A stretch of 64,000 nt of DNA from Aphis gossypii (GCF_020184175.1 NC_065531.1:67100806-67164805), one strand, 5' to 3'. Counted from the first letter of the stretch, positions 1 to 13,654 are shown. Program-made: numbers and translations. Notes: generated by a model not told the origin, from the sequence alone.

Positions 1-68
1 GTCGTCGTCATCCACTTCCGGAAAACTAGTATCTGACGACGACACCGCTGTTTCTCTCTACGAGATTC
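1..68 (+). other. Possible non-coding first exon at window edge
   Basis: The first 68 bases are clearly richer in G and C than the following 2.7 kb, and end at a plausible splice donor (ATTC|GTATGC at 68/69). This fits the end of a 5' UTR exon of the zinc-finger gene whose coding exons start at 2778, since its first coding exon opens with an acceptor. The exon has no strong coding signal. It could instead belong to a divergent gene outside the window. Confidence 0.3.
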
Positions 69-2777
69 GTATGCAATTTTTTTTTTTTTACACAATTTGC
101 TTACATGGCTATATATTATATTATTTAGTTTCAGCACAATGTCATTAAAATATCGGTTCTCCGTTATCTACCCACTCGATTTCTGGCACTTTTTTTATCT
201 CTTAGTTTCAATTGATTTTTTAATGATTAATCGAGTCTATTGGTGTTTTTTCTTCGCAAAATAATTATGTAATCATACATTTTTTCGATAGCTACGATTG
301 CCGACGACACAATTGAATTTGTTGTTTTCCCGTGTTTTTTTTCTGTTTTTTTTCCCCAATACTTGCGTATAAAGTATCATTGCTCAATATCAATAACACA
401 CGATATAAAAAATTTCTTTGTTTTAAATTTCTAGTTCATAATACTTTTGCATTAGTGCCTATTATTGTTTTTATCATTATTATTATTTATGACACACTGA
501 TCTATTGTTTTTTTTTTTTTACATAATCATTATACCAACATAAGCATTATATTATGAAAAATTAATACTAAACAATATTGAATATTGTTTTCTTAAAACC
601 GTAAATATAAACCATAAATGATATTTTAAAATACAACCAAGTATTTACTAACATTCTAATTTATTAACAACTCATACTTAACATTATCTTAAATATTATA
701 CTAGTTAATAAATATATCATTATTCTTTAGATTTTAATTAATATTTTTTATACTAAATATTATTCATACTTTTATTGAGTATGAATTCTATGAAATATTT
801 AGATACTGAATTAATTTTAATTGTTTTCATTTGTTCATATATGAAGCACTAATAACTATCATCGTATTTCATTATCGTCATGTAGTCGGTGAGAGATAAT
901 GGTAGTCATACGGATTTTGTCTACCGATTAAACATAGAGATTGTTAAATTGTCCAAAGAATTTGAACTCCAATAATATTTTGTGAATCCGTTGATTATTT
1001 ATTAAAAATATTATATTTTTATAGATACTAGAAATTTTAATCTAATAATTTTTTTTTAAATATAATATGTTTACTTCTCTCTTAAAATTACAGTAGTTCC
1101 ATAATCTGCAGTCTTTGATATTGTCTGTTGAACTATTTATAATATATATTGTATGATTTTATATTTTCTGCTTAACTTATACAGTGAGTTTAAATAATAT
1201 GACGTGTATTTAATAAGGAAATGGTACAGAAAAACATAATTCAGAAGTGAAAATAATAATTATAATTAGTTATTAAGACATTGGAGATCTTAATAAACTA
1301 CAAAAGCATAATATGATGTGTCAATGATCTAGATAAGATAAATTGTTGATATTTTATAGCTAATACCCCCTCAAAAAAAAATTAATAATATAATAACAAG
1401 TCCTTTATATAATTGACCAGGCAGCATATTAAAATGGTACTTAAAATAAATTGCTTTATTATTAAATTGATTTCAATATTTTTAAAATGTATTTAGATAA
1501 ATCATGGCTTATTTAGTTTTATATATGATCTTAAAGCAATGATATAACAAAGCACAATCATAATAATTTTTGGGTCTACAAAAAATAAATATAAATGGTA
1601 ATAATCATGTTTTCCAATTTTACTGCTTACCTGAGAAAGTAACAATACATGGGGACCTACTTAATTTAACCTTATACTTGGTACCTTGTACCTGCAATAT
1701 TTTAGTATCAATAATATTAGTGACTTCATGTTTTCTTGATTGCTGAGCAATTTAGAAATATAAAGATGGCTGTCTTTAAATTGTATAAAAGATATTCACA
1801 TATTTAATAAATAAAATTAAAATGTGCATAGTATTAGGTAAAAACAATTAATATCATATTAGAATTCTCTTAAGCAATTTATAAACATTTTTACAGTTAA
1901 TCTGTTTTAAATAGTGTTTGTCCTATTATCAACTATCTAGTGTATTATTGGTTTTAATAATAAAGGAACAACATTTCTATGTTGTTAAAATACATTTTAT
2001 GCTCATACCTTTAAATGGACAATCAATTTCTTAGAAAACCATTGAATAAAATAAACTAAATCCAATTTGAAGCAAAATTATTTTCTTAAGTTTTCTAAAT
2101 TGCCTCATTATATAATGGTTTAATAAACCTTGAAATTTCTAATTTAAATGTCTATATGTATTCTATATGAAAGTATCTTGTCAATTAACCCATGAGTTAT
2201 AAATTACTAATATTAAAAATATGATTAATAAATGTATATATTAAGTTAAATATATTTGCACAACTTTTATAACAGAAAAATATCTCTTAATATAAAATTC
2301 ATAACATTATTAAATAATCAATCACAAAATAATAGGTATTGAACACTTAATAAACACTTTCTTTGATTTTATGAACGTTTTTTTAAAAATCTAAGTTGAT
2401 AAGAATATCTCGTACAGATATGATTATCATTGTCCTGAATTATTTTTAAGGTCTTGAACAGTATATAGGTATTTAGACTTGATTATTTGTTGAAAATTAT
2501 AAATTTGATTTAATACAATGTTAGTATTGGGGAGTACTAATATTAAATAAGTTTATTTATCTTAGAAATTTTCTTACTTATAAATAGATGTATTTATATC
2601 AATATTTGCTTGATTTTATTTTGATTTCACAAGTTTCAATTAATAGTGTATTGATAAAAAATATGTATACCCAAGTTAATTGTATTGTTGAAGTTTATTT
2701 TATTTTCATCACAATTATATTTGTTTAAAATATTAAATTATTTTGCATGTATTAATAGTTAATTATTTTTATTTTAG
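69..2777. other. AT-rich non-coding stretch, probable first intron of the zinc-finger gene
   Basis: No open frame of note and no codon-like composition. The right end is a standard acceptor (TTTTAG at 2772-2777) in front of the exon carrying the start codon. Homopolymer T tracts and AT-rich words only. Confidence 0.45.
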
Positions 2778-2785
2778 ATTAAAGT

Positions 2786-5569
2786 ATGAATACTGGAAGT
2801 TATCCTACATTTGTGACCGCTGCGCCGGCAACTTCATTTAACACCTGTTCAAGCGCAAACATGACTCAAGTGAATGCAGGAAACAAATATACAAATGTTC
2901 AACAGCAAACTGATACGTCTAACGCTAATACAGTAGTTAATACTTCTAATACTAGTGGACAAGTTGTTGCATTGTTGAACAGTGATGAAGCAGGTGTAAC
3001 TTACTTAAGGCCTGTGGATTCAAATGGTTTTGCTGTAAATTTAGCTGGAGTTGGATCATCTAATCAACAAGGACAAGTATGTTTAATATTATTTTTAACT
3101 TTTGTATTTTTTTTTAATATTCATAACATTTTTATTTAGATATTTACTATTCCCATAACTGTTCCTGGTTCTAAGCCTGGAGAACAAAGCCAAACTATAC
3201 AAATTCAAGTAGTTGGGCAAGGTGGTATATCTGGTGATAAATTGTTGCCTGTTTTTGGTCCAGTATTACAACTACAATATAGTAATCAACAACAAGATAA
3301 TGGAACCATTCAACTTCAAGTAAATTATCCCAAATAATAAATAAATGAACAAATGAGAATTATATTTTTAATTTTTTGCCTGAAAATAGCTTAGGATTGT
3401 ATAAAACGTAAATGTTTTATGATGAATTTTCATAAATGGAATTATTTTTAATTTCTGGTTTTATGAAAATATTTTATTTTTTATGTTTTAAAACATCGTT
3501 AAGGTTTTAGTTATTTTATATTACTGATTTTTCCTATAGTTAGCCCTGTTTTTAGAAGTAATAATTTACCTTTACTTCAGTTTCACTCATCTTTGAATTC
3601 AATATTTTTTAATTTTATATTTTTATTCTATTAGTTACAGCAAGAAGGTGATGTTTCTAATGACCAAATACATAACAACAACAATGATTCAATGCAATCG
3701 TCTGATTTATTGCAAGACGTTCAAGAAGAGCAAGTAATTACTTCCCATTGATTAATTATGTTACTAATTTGATGAATTATATAATAAATAGTAAATACAT
3801 GTATTATTTTAAATATGTTAGGATATGATACAAGATGTCAAACCAGTAATTATCGAACAAAGCGGCACAGATAGTAATGGTTTACCATTCCCATTAGCAG
3901 TAGTGGTAAATCAAGACATGGTTGTGCGGCGTAATCAGCAAGATAACAAAATAATTGGCGATCAAAAAGATAATCAGGCAGACAAACGATTAAGAATTCA
4001 AAATGAACAAGATCCAGGTAATAATAAAAAAACCAAAATTTTTTTTATTGAATTAAAATATTAACAAATAATTTTACTTCCAGCAAATCAATATGTTATG
4101 ACTTATTCATCTAATTCAAATAATTCTGTTTCATTGGCTGATTATATATCAATGAATCACGATAATATACCTCTTGGACATTTTTTAAAATTTTCTCCTG
4201 ATAATAATAAAAGAGATAGTATGGAATCATCTGGTAACCAAGATGATGGCAATAGTGAAATGGTAGTTTATGAAGATGCTAATAATGGGGTAATTATGAA
4301 CTCTTATTCTCATTGTTTATTTCAATTAACTTATCTGATATTAAAATACAGCTTAAGCTTAGTTTTAATATGGATGTTTAAGTATTCTTTTTGTATGTTC
4401 ATTTTTGTAGATTTGAATAAAATATTTTTTTATAGATACATTAAGTGCCAATTAAAGAAAATATTATTTTTATTTAAAACCACAAAAATGTACTAAAAAG
4501 TAATTTAGTTTGTATACATTCACAATTAACATTGATTAGTAAATCAGTTTAATGTTTTTTGATATTCTAAACAATTTCAAATTATGCAATGTATGCATAC
4601 ACAATTGTGTTATTTTAACATCGCATAATTTTTGCTTATAATTTTTTGAAGATTTCTACTACTCAGTGTTTTTTTTAAATAATTATTTTTTTTAAAATTG
4701 TACATTTAAACATGGGTTTTATCTTAATTAACTTATCTAGTTTCTTAACTAAATATTGTTTAAATTTTTAGGAAAAGGGTAAAAGAAAAAAAAAATACAA
4801 AAAGAAACCACCAGCTGCTCGGAAACCAAGACCTGGTCAAATACATATCGCAACTGCCTTAGATGGTACACTTCTATTTTGTTGTCCAGAATGTAGTATG
4901 GCTTACCCCGATAAAGAAATGCTTGAACAACATTTAGTTGCTCATAAAATAGAAAGAAGATTTATATGTGACCTATGTGGTGCTGGACTTAAACGAAAAG
5001 AACATCTTGAACGACATAAATTAGGTCATAATCCAGAGCGCCCATTTGTTTGTAATGTTTGTTGTAAAGGTAAATTTCTAATTATTTTAATCAGTCATTA
5101 TTAAATATAAACATAATGATGTATTAGATTAAGTATTAAAAATTCTTATAATTTAGGTTTCAAAAGAAAAGAACATTTAAATTTGCATGCTGTGATCCAC
5201 TCAGGTGTAAAAACTGAAGTATGTCAGGATTGTGGTAAAGGTTTTTATCGACGAGACCATTTAAGAAAACATACTCAAAGTCATATTACTAAACGTTTGA
5301 AAGAAGAACACGCAGCTCTTCAACAAATGGCAGAACAAGTAACAGTATCAGATCGTCAAAAAATGTCCGTCCCGGAGCTTATCCAAAATCAAAGTCATTC
5401 AGGACCAATCATTAACGTGGCCCACCAAGAAATGATAATTGATGCTGTTGCTAGCGGAAGACACAATAGCCCTACCCCTCCAAGTGATCATCAAATTGTC
5501 ATCACCAAAGGCAACCAAAAGCTTACTGAACAAGAGTTGATTATACTGCAGCAGCAGCAACAGCAGATT

Positions 5570-5604
<35 letters not shown>

Positions 5605-5866
5605 GCAGCAGCAACAACAACAACAACAACAATTACAACAGCAGCAGCAACAACAACCAAATAGTCCTAATATAGCCCAACAAGAGATGATCATTGAGGC
5701 TGTAGGGCAACAACATCATAGCCCATCTCCACCACATGTAGAACACCATCAAGTAGTTATTACTAAACTAGAACCAACAGATGATTCAAGAGAAAATGAA
5801 AGTATTGTTTTGACTCAGTCTGATGCTAGAGAAGCACTTGGTTTACTACACCATCAATCTCAATGA
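2786..5866 (+). CDS. C2H2 zinc-finger protein with polyglutamine tail (multi-exon parent copy)
   Basis: Probable DNA-binding transcription factor in the nucleus; I do not recognise an orthologue by name. Coding exons: 2786-3076, 3140-3319, 3635-3733, 3822-4017, 4084-4289, 4772-5069, 5157-5866 (659 aa, phases consistent). The first ~320 residues are Q/N/S-rich and low complexity, like an activation region. A short 'LADYIS...GHFLKFS' block lies in exon 5. A lysine-rich stretch (KGKRKKKKYKKK) resembles a nuclear localisation signal. Four C2H2 fingers follow at about residues 363-467, with the third split by the 5069/5157 intron. The finger spacers are unusual: linker HNPERPF rather than TGEKPY. 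A polyQ run of about 36 residues (roughly 555-590) is flanked by two copies of a ~30-residue repeat. The start at 2786 is the first ATG after the acceptor and keeps the exon open. A paralogue lies at 14225. Finger identity is certain; the regulatory role is inference. Confidence 0.9.
5420..5767 (+). repeat. Duplicated coding module flanking a CAG/CAA repeat
   Basis: Two copies of a ~30-codon module, 5420-5509 and 5675-5767, share QEMII(D/E)AV, a HxSP(T/S)PP core and Q(I/V)VITK. Between them lies a mixed CAG/CAA tract (about 5549-5656) encoding roughly 36 glutamines interrupted by one isoleucine and one leucine. Interruption by CAA should limit repeat instability. The minus-strand open frame here is only a poly-leucine shadow. 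Confidence 0.85.
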
Positions 5867-8692
5867 CCTATACTTTCAATTGCCAAGGTGACAATTAAAC
5901 AGAAGCCACCATAATAATGCAAGTATACTATTGATAATCTATACAATCGTTTCCTAAAAGTCATTTGATCTAAATTCAATGTTAACATATAATACTATTT
6001 TTAAATTCTACCAAAAATAACTTCCATTATTTTTTTTTACAATTATATAGAAACAGTCGTGCTCAATAAATTGTAAATAATAAAATTTATATGAATGACA
6101 TTGCTTTTGCACGAACAGCAAATAATTTTGTAGTTCAATATTTTATTAATATAATCATATTATATTTTATCATTTCTGACTGTCAAAAGTAAATGTCAAC
6201 AAAAATTTTCCGTTAACCTAGCCTATTTATTATATTGAAGCATAATATTATTTAAGATCGTCAAATTATAATATTTTATTATTACTATCATAATTTTAAT
6301 ATTATTATTGAATTTTTAATATATATATATTGGTTAAATAGAAGATTGTGAGGAGAAAAGACTCATTATTGCTTGTTTCAAATAAATAGGGGATAAAACA
6401 AAAAAACCAATCTTGCTCATCCTCCTTCATTTGTTGAAGATATACAATTCATCCCATTGACAAAATTTAAACCTAAAATATAGATAAATAAACTGCAGTA
6501 CTAAAAGCAGAATAATAGACGATATATTTTTTATTTTTTTAAATTTTAAATCATTAAGGTAATTAAAATTATTATATAAAAACTGTATAGTCTATTTTAT
6601 TTATAACGAAATTGTATATTTCTAACTTTCATTATTGAATGAAAATATTGTGTAAACATGTTATTTTTATTTTTTACTAAACATTTTATTGTTTGTTATA
6701 TTATTATTAAAATATTTATATCTAAACTATAATAATAACATATTTTAGTTTATTAACAAAAATTTAAATATAAATGTAGCATGCTCTACATTTTTAAATT
6801 AAATTATTTATAAAACAATATGATATATTTTTTAATTTATTGGACAGTTAATATGTACATTTCCTATTAATGCTTGATAGTTTCATTTTTTTTTTTTATG
6901 TTTTATTTTATTATAACTTTTTTAACCACATTCTTTAATAGAAGCCTTACATTATCAATACAATTAGTTTTATATTAAATAATTGATTTAAATTATGTTT
7001 GATACTATAATTGACCAAAGTTTGGTAAATTACATATATTTTATTACCAAATATAATTAAAAGTTAAGTATATAATTTTTTAAAGAATTGTAAATTAACG
7101 CTTTTAAAAACATCTAATACATTATTTTTTTTTAAGTAAGCACTGTGATAAAAAAAAAACTAAATTTAATTTATGTCTATGGCTTTTCTGTAATGTCTTT
7201 AAGATACCAGATATTTAATTATGTGATAAGTCGTAGTTTCCATACATACATATAATATGTATATGTATGTATGTATACTCATGCATATTTATAAACAATG
7301 TACACTATGATTTTAGAAATTTAGCAATAATGATTTGATTTGAGGGTAAAATAATACAATGTTAGTTTATTTATGTTCACAATAAGTTAAGTAATTTTAA
7401 TGTAATATAAGAAAGCCGTTATTTTGTATTAAGATTATTTTTTGTTTTTGTTATGTTGTCAATTAAATTGTCTAAACCAAAAAAAAAAAAAATGTAATTC
7501 ACTTACTACATAATATGTTTAATATTCTATAATTTTAAATATGAACTATGTGATAAGTTACAGTGTAAATAGAGGTGCATATCATCATCTAGATCTTAAA
7601 GTGTTAAAACAAAAATGACAATATTTTTTTTACTTGATATGAATTTTTATACAGCTATTTTTGTTAGCCATATGAATGAGGACAATTTCACATATTTTTT
7701 AGTTAAAATTTCAGCAAAATTAAATGTTATTAACTATTAATTACTATCACTTTTATATTATTTATGTTAACATTTATACTTATGTGTAAGGAATGTTTTG
7801 TATTGTATAAACATAATACATTAATTTTGTTGGTTGTATGGGCTAGGTTAATTCATTTTTATTTAATTCAGTTTACATTATAATTTGTCTTAATATTTTT
7901 GGTTAAACGGTTTTAAATAATACATGCATTTATTATCAATGATTAACAACATATTTTTCTTTGTTTTAGTTTTACTTATAAAAATAAATGCATGTGATTT
8001 GTGTATTTATTTATGGTTTACTTAAGGTAACATGTGTTTTTTATATATATATATATTATATATTTATTTATACCAAAGTTAATCTTTAAATGTCTAATTG
8101 TTTATTACCTTTCAAATGGTAGCAATTTTATTCCAGATATGATATTTCAAAGAGATAACATTATACAGTTATTCAGGTGGTTTTAATTATTTATCACCAT
8201 GTCTTCATCCTTTTATTTTTCGTTCAAGTAATTTCTAAGTCCAATTTTTATTTTCATTAAATTAAAAATATGTTTTGTTTCATTCTGGTTTTAATCATGT
8301 TCAACATTAAACATAGTTATATGAAATTTTAACCAGCATATTCTTTAGGATCGTCCATAGACCATAGTGTTCAAATAACTCAATTTTAATAAATATTTAA
8401 AATTAAAGTACTATTTACTAATACTTAGTAATAAGAGAAAAAAAATTATTAAATTTTTAAACTGATATCAATAACACTACAAATTATCTTCTAGTAAAGA
8501 AATAAGCAAGATAATTGCAAATGGCCTAAATAAATAAATTAAGTAATTTAATATGTTTTTAACCATGGTTATGTAAGCTACTATGCTGATCGGCATTCCT
8601 GGTCAATTTGTACAGCTTGAAAGAGTGGCAATAGGTGTAACAGTTTCTGTTGTTTTCAGCACTGATGCGTCAAATAATTTAAGTACGATATG
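5867..8692. other. 3' UTR and AT-rich intergenic DNA
   Basis: No coding signal on either strand. The first few hundred bases are presumably 3' UTR of the zinc-finger gene. A short ATGT/ATGTAT microsatellite lies at about 7250-7277 and an (AT)n tract near 8042-8056. Nothing else recognised. Confidence 0.5.
6065..6070 (+). terminator. Candidate poly(A) signal of the zinc-finger gene
   Basis: AATAAA about 200 bp after the stop codon at 5866, followed by further AATAAT/ATAAAA words. Other AATAAA words occur further on (for example near 7981), so alternative 3' ends are possible. Confidence 0.4.
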
Positions 8693-9120
8693 TTAAGAGG
8701 ACGTCAAACGTGTATTTTGAAAGTATAAAACAAGCTTCAGCTCTCAACACAATGCACAGATACCGTAGAAACATGGTTTTTACTTCAATAGAAAGATCAT
8801 CACTTATACTATGCTTCCTCGATGAGTTTTTAAAAAAAATGTCTTGGTTTATTTTTTACGTAAAGGGAAAAATTAAAAAAACTGACATTTTTAAGCTTGA
8901 GTATTGGTTAATATATTAAATTGATCAAAAAAATCTCTTCAAGGAAGCTTAGTTTAATATCTCTCTTTTCAGCAGAATTAATCACATTTCTTCTAAGTAA
9001 ATTATTGAAGGTGCTGTAGCTATGGAGCGAATGATAGTTCAGACTGCATAAACACGTTTTGTCTATATATCATACGTGTGTAAGACGGAGACAACACATG
9101 CGGGTGTGATGTCCTTTTAA
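8693..9120. mobile_element. Possible TTAA-flanked non-autonomous element
   Basis: The 428-bp segment is bounded by TTAA at 8693-8696 and at 9117-9120. Inside the borders are roughly matching inverted ends: TTAAGAGGACGTCAAACG on the left, and TTAAAAGGACATCACACC read inward from the right. The right subterminal block matches part of the fold-back element at 22632-23081 ('catg(t/c)...tgtctcc(g/a)tcttac'). TTAA target sites are typical of piggyBac-type transposons. No transposase is encoded; the small frames at 8710 and 9020 are not convincing. Confidence 0.4.
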
Positions 9121-12065
9121 TATGTGAACGTCCACACATCTTAAAAGTAGAAAACTGAAATTCTTGGGTGGCCGGAAAAATTACTTCTTTAGTATTGAGG
9201 ACTCTAATGACAAGGCCCTTTAATCCGCTTAAAACCATTATATATTCTTAGGAAATTAAAACGCGGCGTTTTTTCACATTCGTTATACATAATAAAAAAT
9301 AAGTAATAAATAATAATATCATTCGGCAATGATAAATAATTTAAAAAAAACAGCCTAACACTTATAATAGGTAATGCATTCTCCGGGATCTAAAAAACCA
9401 ATATAGACTAGGTACACGGTAAAAATCAATTTAAATTTTTAATTTAACTTTCGTACTTTAATCGCTTGGGAATTTTTACACGTTTTGTCCCTATACCAAC
9501 GAATAGAATTCAAAAAGAAAGCACGTAGGATTAGTGTTTTTTTTTATATCGCATTCATATACACGGTTCGAACACGGGATAATGCGGAATTGGTTCCCAA
9601 ATAAAATTACTTATTAGTTACCTATATCAGTATAGCGCTGTTATAAAATATGTTAATATGTGCAATCGATAATCTTATAATATTTTAATAGGTTTTACGG
9701 ACCAGGAGACACCACAAAGAGGTTGGCTAAGTCGTCTCCCAAAAATTTATTTTCATTACTTTTTTTACTAATGAATAAGTAAAATGAATTGTTGAGATTA
9801 TTGGTTGAGCAAAAACTTAATGATTTAATGAAATCAAACTGCTCTATTTCTTTTTGTGTTAGTTTTTTCATTTGTTGTCTTGTCTTATAAGTGCTTTATT
9901 CTCACATATTGTTTTGGCTTCTATATTTTATAAATGTCTCAGACTGAATTTATAGTAATTATACATCAATAAAATTATAGATGTTAGAATAGCTAGAGTA
10001 AAACTAAATTTAGTTTGAATGAAAACTTACACAGCTGTTAGTTGCAGTTAGCTGTTAGCAGAAAGCCAGAAAACTGTGCCCTAAATATTTGAGGGGAAGC
10101 ATGAAGTTCAGCGTTCTGAGGCACAACTATCCTTTAGCTAAAATACCTATTACCGGGCCGCAATTCACCGGTCTCCGACATCGCCATTGCCATGCCTAAA
10201 CGTACCTATTCAACAGTTCCAATTTTTTATAATAAATTAATAAATAATAATAGTGACGTAGTGTGAATTGATCTTTATAAAAGTAAGAATACCGAATATT
10301 ATCTGTTTTCTGGAGATTTTTACGATATTTTATAATTTTTAAACAAGTATGTAGTACTTAGTAGATACCTATGTAAAATATTATGATATAAAAATTGTAA
10401 AAAAATCGTGTGAAAATGTATTTATTATGCTTTTTCTTTTAAGCTTGGAAATAATATTATGTTACCTAATTCTTTCAATTATTAATGGTTATACTATTTA
10501 TAGGTATTACTCAAAATTGATACTGTTTAACGGCTGAAAATAAATTTGATATCATGTTTATTATGTTTGCAAGACGGAAACTACCTACATACATAATATT
10601 CGGGCGTGGCATCCTAAAATTGTTCTCACTTCTGTTTTGACCTCCTGTGGACTCAATGTCTCTATTGTAGTCGTATTCGATCGCACGTTACGCCCGATCC
10701 GGTCTCGACAATCCTAAAGCACATTTCCAACTGTTGCGCCAGTATACAGAATCTGTACTGACTCGTCCATCACAAAATGTGTACGTAATTTACTAGTATC
10801 AATTTATCGGTGTTTTCGTAGATATAATTTGCCATTCGTGTACCAGCGCTGCGGTTTACTGCTATGTTAGTCATACCTACTTTAGTTGAGTTTATTTTAA
10901 TTTAGCTTATTCCTGGTAGACACAGCTTCAGTCGTACAAGCTTATAGGTACTAGAGAGAGTTTGTATTATAATTGTGAGTTTTAGTTCAAGTTAGGTAGA
11001 TTGATGTACTTGGATTTCTTTTCCACGGTCCGCTTACTAGTCAGAAAATTTCGAAATAAATTCATCAAAATCGAGAAAATTGGCTGGCTGTTATGTAGTT
11101 AAATATTTAGAATGTTCAATATTCATTCTTAAATTTTCATAGTTTAATAAATTATTTCGAATAATTTTTGGTTTTGAGAACTTAAAATCATAAAAGTTGG
11201 GGGTAATTCTTCAAATATTTTTTACGAGTATCTGGAATTTAAATTTCGACAAGTTTAGATTTCACGATTGAAATAATTATTTTAATTTTATAAGATACTT
11301 AGTTTAAAGATTAAAATATTTTAATTGTAAAAATTTAAAACATTCTACTAGTATTAAAACGTTATAATTTTTTATGCAAAATATTTAGATAAATTTTAAG
11401 TTATTGCACCTATTTATGTGGATTGACGGACATTCCCCCCAATATATTATTTTCGATACGGATATTTCCCCCATTTTTTTTTTAAATATAATATGTATAA
11501 TATATTTTATTATCATACAATTTTTATTACATTTATAATTTATGAAAAAATAATTTTTTAAAAATGGTGGGAAAATGCACGCTTCGAAATATATTTTGGG
11601 AGGACATGGTCTGTTTACCAGTTATATGGTAGAGCCGGTAATGGTATACAGAAAATATAAGTCACGGATTTAATAATTTAGTACAGTCATTTATTAATAA
11701 TCAATTTATTATGAATAATTAATATCTTATTCGATATTTATTCAATTAGCTAATATTAGTTTATATAGTCGAAGATTAATATAGCCATTATAATCAAATA
11801 ATTTTCCAAAATATTTTATCTATATAAATGTACATTTTACTATATATATTTAACTGTTTGTGAGTCTTTATTGTATAAAAACTATTTTCTCCGCAATCAT
11901 TAATTATGGCAGGTTGTATAATTTTTTAACCTTCTAGTATGATTTTTTTTTTATTAACACTTGTAGTACACCAATGTAGGTACCTACAACCTACTACATG
12001 ACTTATCTATATGTCTACATGTACCTATTATTGCATTAATGAATAAATCCATTTATATGATTTCT
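9121..12065. other. Intergenic DNA without recognisable gene
   Basis: AT-rich with no supported coding exon. A GC-richer patch at about 10590-10790 and another near 10140-10200 carry no long open frame and may be degraded transposon or exon remnants. Nothing else identified. Confidence 0.45.
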
Positions 12066-12235
12066 AAAAACAGTTGGGCAAGTGGGTACCGTTCTTCGTT
12101 CGGCTGTAAAATATGATGGGTTAGGTGGATCGCTAGCTGTAATGGTTGTGTTAAATTTGAATTCAGTGATTTATCATTATTCATCGTATACGAAAAACAA
12201 TTCTGAGCGGAGACGGCCAATCAGTCTATATTAAT
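12066..12235 (+). repeat. Partial copy of the 'gattctga(a/g)cg(a/g)ag' repeat family
   Basis: Begins with GGGCAAGTGGGTACCG and includes GTTAAATTTGAATTCA and ACGAAAAACAATTCTGAGCG. The same ordered blocks open the two larger copies at 39.0 and 40.2 kb. Only the left end is present here; the long body and right inverted end are missing. Confidence 0.65.
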
Positions 12236-12370
12236 AAATAATTCATGATGTTTAAATGTTTTATGATATTATTACTATAGTTAAAGTGATTTATTTTACC
12301 ATAAAGTAATATATAGTAGGTTAAATTAAAATTTTCCGAAAACAAACGATTCATTTACATGTATATTACC

Positions 12371-12515
12371 ATAGCCACGGGGAAAAGGGGGGGCGTTTGA
12401 GCTTTCCCCTAAAAATATTAGAAAGACATTGTTTTTATATACTGTTTTTGTATAATGCTCTCCCCAAAAAAAGTTTGCTTTATACCCCACCTGAAAATTT
12501 AGTCTGACTACGGGC
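12371..12515 (-). mobile_element. Short transposon remnant with CAGGCCCGTAG end
   Basis: Read on the minus strand the segment begins CAGGCCCGTAGTCAGAC near 12515 and ends with a C-run followed by CCCCGTGGCTATGG near 12371. These are imperfect inverted ends around a ~145-bp body. No coding capacity. The classification is inference; no target duplication was resolved. Confidence 0.35.
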
Positions 12516-12609
12516 CTGCCTCCGCTATAAAAATGAACATATTACCTATATGTTATTATAGATTTTGGTATTATGATGTGCTTATCTATATAGAAGTATA
12601 GACTATAGT

Positions 12610-12742
12610 CAGTGGCGTAACAAAAAAATTTGGGCTCCCCGCAAAAATAAGAAATGAGCCATTAAAATATTGTTAAACCAAATGTAACCCTATAATTAAA
12701 GGCTCTAAATTAACGTGGGCCCTCAATTACGCCTCAATTACT
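12610..12742 (+). mobile_element. Probable hAT-like terminal fragment
   Basis: Starts CAGTGGCGTAAC followed by a G/C-rich tract, the style of hAT-type inverted termini and close to the first bases of the well-defined element at 51012. A degenerate opposite end may be the 'ATTACGCC' near 12727-12734. No clean target duplication is visible, so this is a fragment at best. Confidence 0.3.
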
Positions 12743-13650
12743 ATAGTTAAACTATTATATTTATATACTAAATATTAAATAGTTCCTATACCTACCTAAG
12801 TACTAAATAATGGTATAAGTAGTACAACAAATTATTATAATAACAATAGTGAGTACCTACACTCACTGAGAAAACCTACCTGCAGACTTTCCCTCGAGAC
12901 ACAGAAATATACCTTATATTGTTTAATTTAATCGTTTAAGTATACAACATACTTACATTGATTAGGTACTAAATTATTCCTTCACGCTTGGCTTAAAATG
13001 ATTTTTCACTTTATACACTTCAATATTTTATTTAAATGAAAATATCTGTGAACTCACCCATATTTTATTTGTTTTTTAGTTGCTTCAAACACCTGTAATT
13101 TTAACCTTTCAACCTGAATTCCATTATCGATATAAAAATATAATATAATATAATCCTTTTTTATTTTGGAAGCTGTTTTTGTTATATTATAATATACCGA
13201 TCATTTTTATTATATAAATATATTGTACCTACCTATATATCATTACATTATAACTGTTGATTTATCATAGTATTGTAAACTAATATAAATTAAAAAAAAA
13301 ATAGCAATACAAATAAATGAGACATATTATCTTTTAGTTATAGCATAATATGTAATCTGATGACCCGTCCCCGACCTCCGGTCACCGCTTAGAACTGTTT
13401 TTTTTTTTTTTTTGATAGAATATTAAGACGGTTTTTTAAGGAGTCAAGTGTAGGCAATTTCCTAAATGTGAAAGTGTGTATAAATTGTACTACGTAGTAA
13501 GTGATTATTATCTATATAGTATATAATATTCTACGTATATAGTGTATGTAACGAAAAAGAATTAGCGGAGTGTCCCGTTAGACGAATATAAATTATATTA
13601 ATATTTCGGTTTTTTTTTACCGATATTGTACATTAATATTGTACTGATTA
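12743..13650. other. AT-rich intergenic DNA
   Basis: No coding signal. Contains a T15-16 run near 13398 and assorted AT-rich words. Nothing recognised. Confidence 0.45.
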
Positions 13651-13654
13651 AAAC

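Noticed and set aside
332..526. Frame at 332-526 (+)
   Set aside because: Phenylalanine/isoleucine-rich product of T-rich DNA; composition artefact.
5399..5632. Minus-strand frame opposite the polyQ tract (poly-leucine)
   Set aside because: It is the complement of CAG/CAA repeats; no splice or family support.
8710..9238. Small frames at 8710-8919 (+) and 9020-9238 (-)
   Set aside because: Short, no family, inside or across a TTAA-bounded repeat-like segment.
9555..9585. GGTTCGAAC, resembling a tRNA T-loop
   Set aside because: No complementary T stem around it and no acceptor or anticodon arm upstream.
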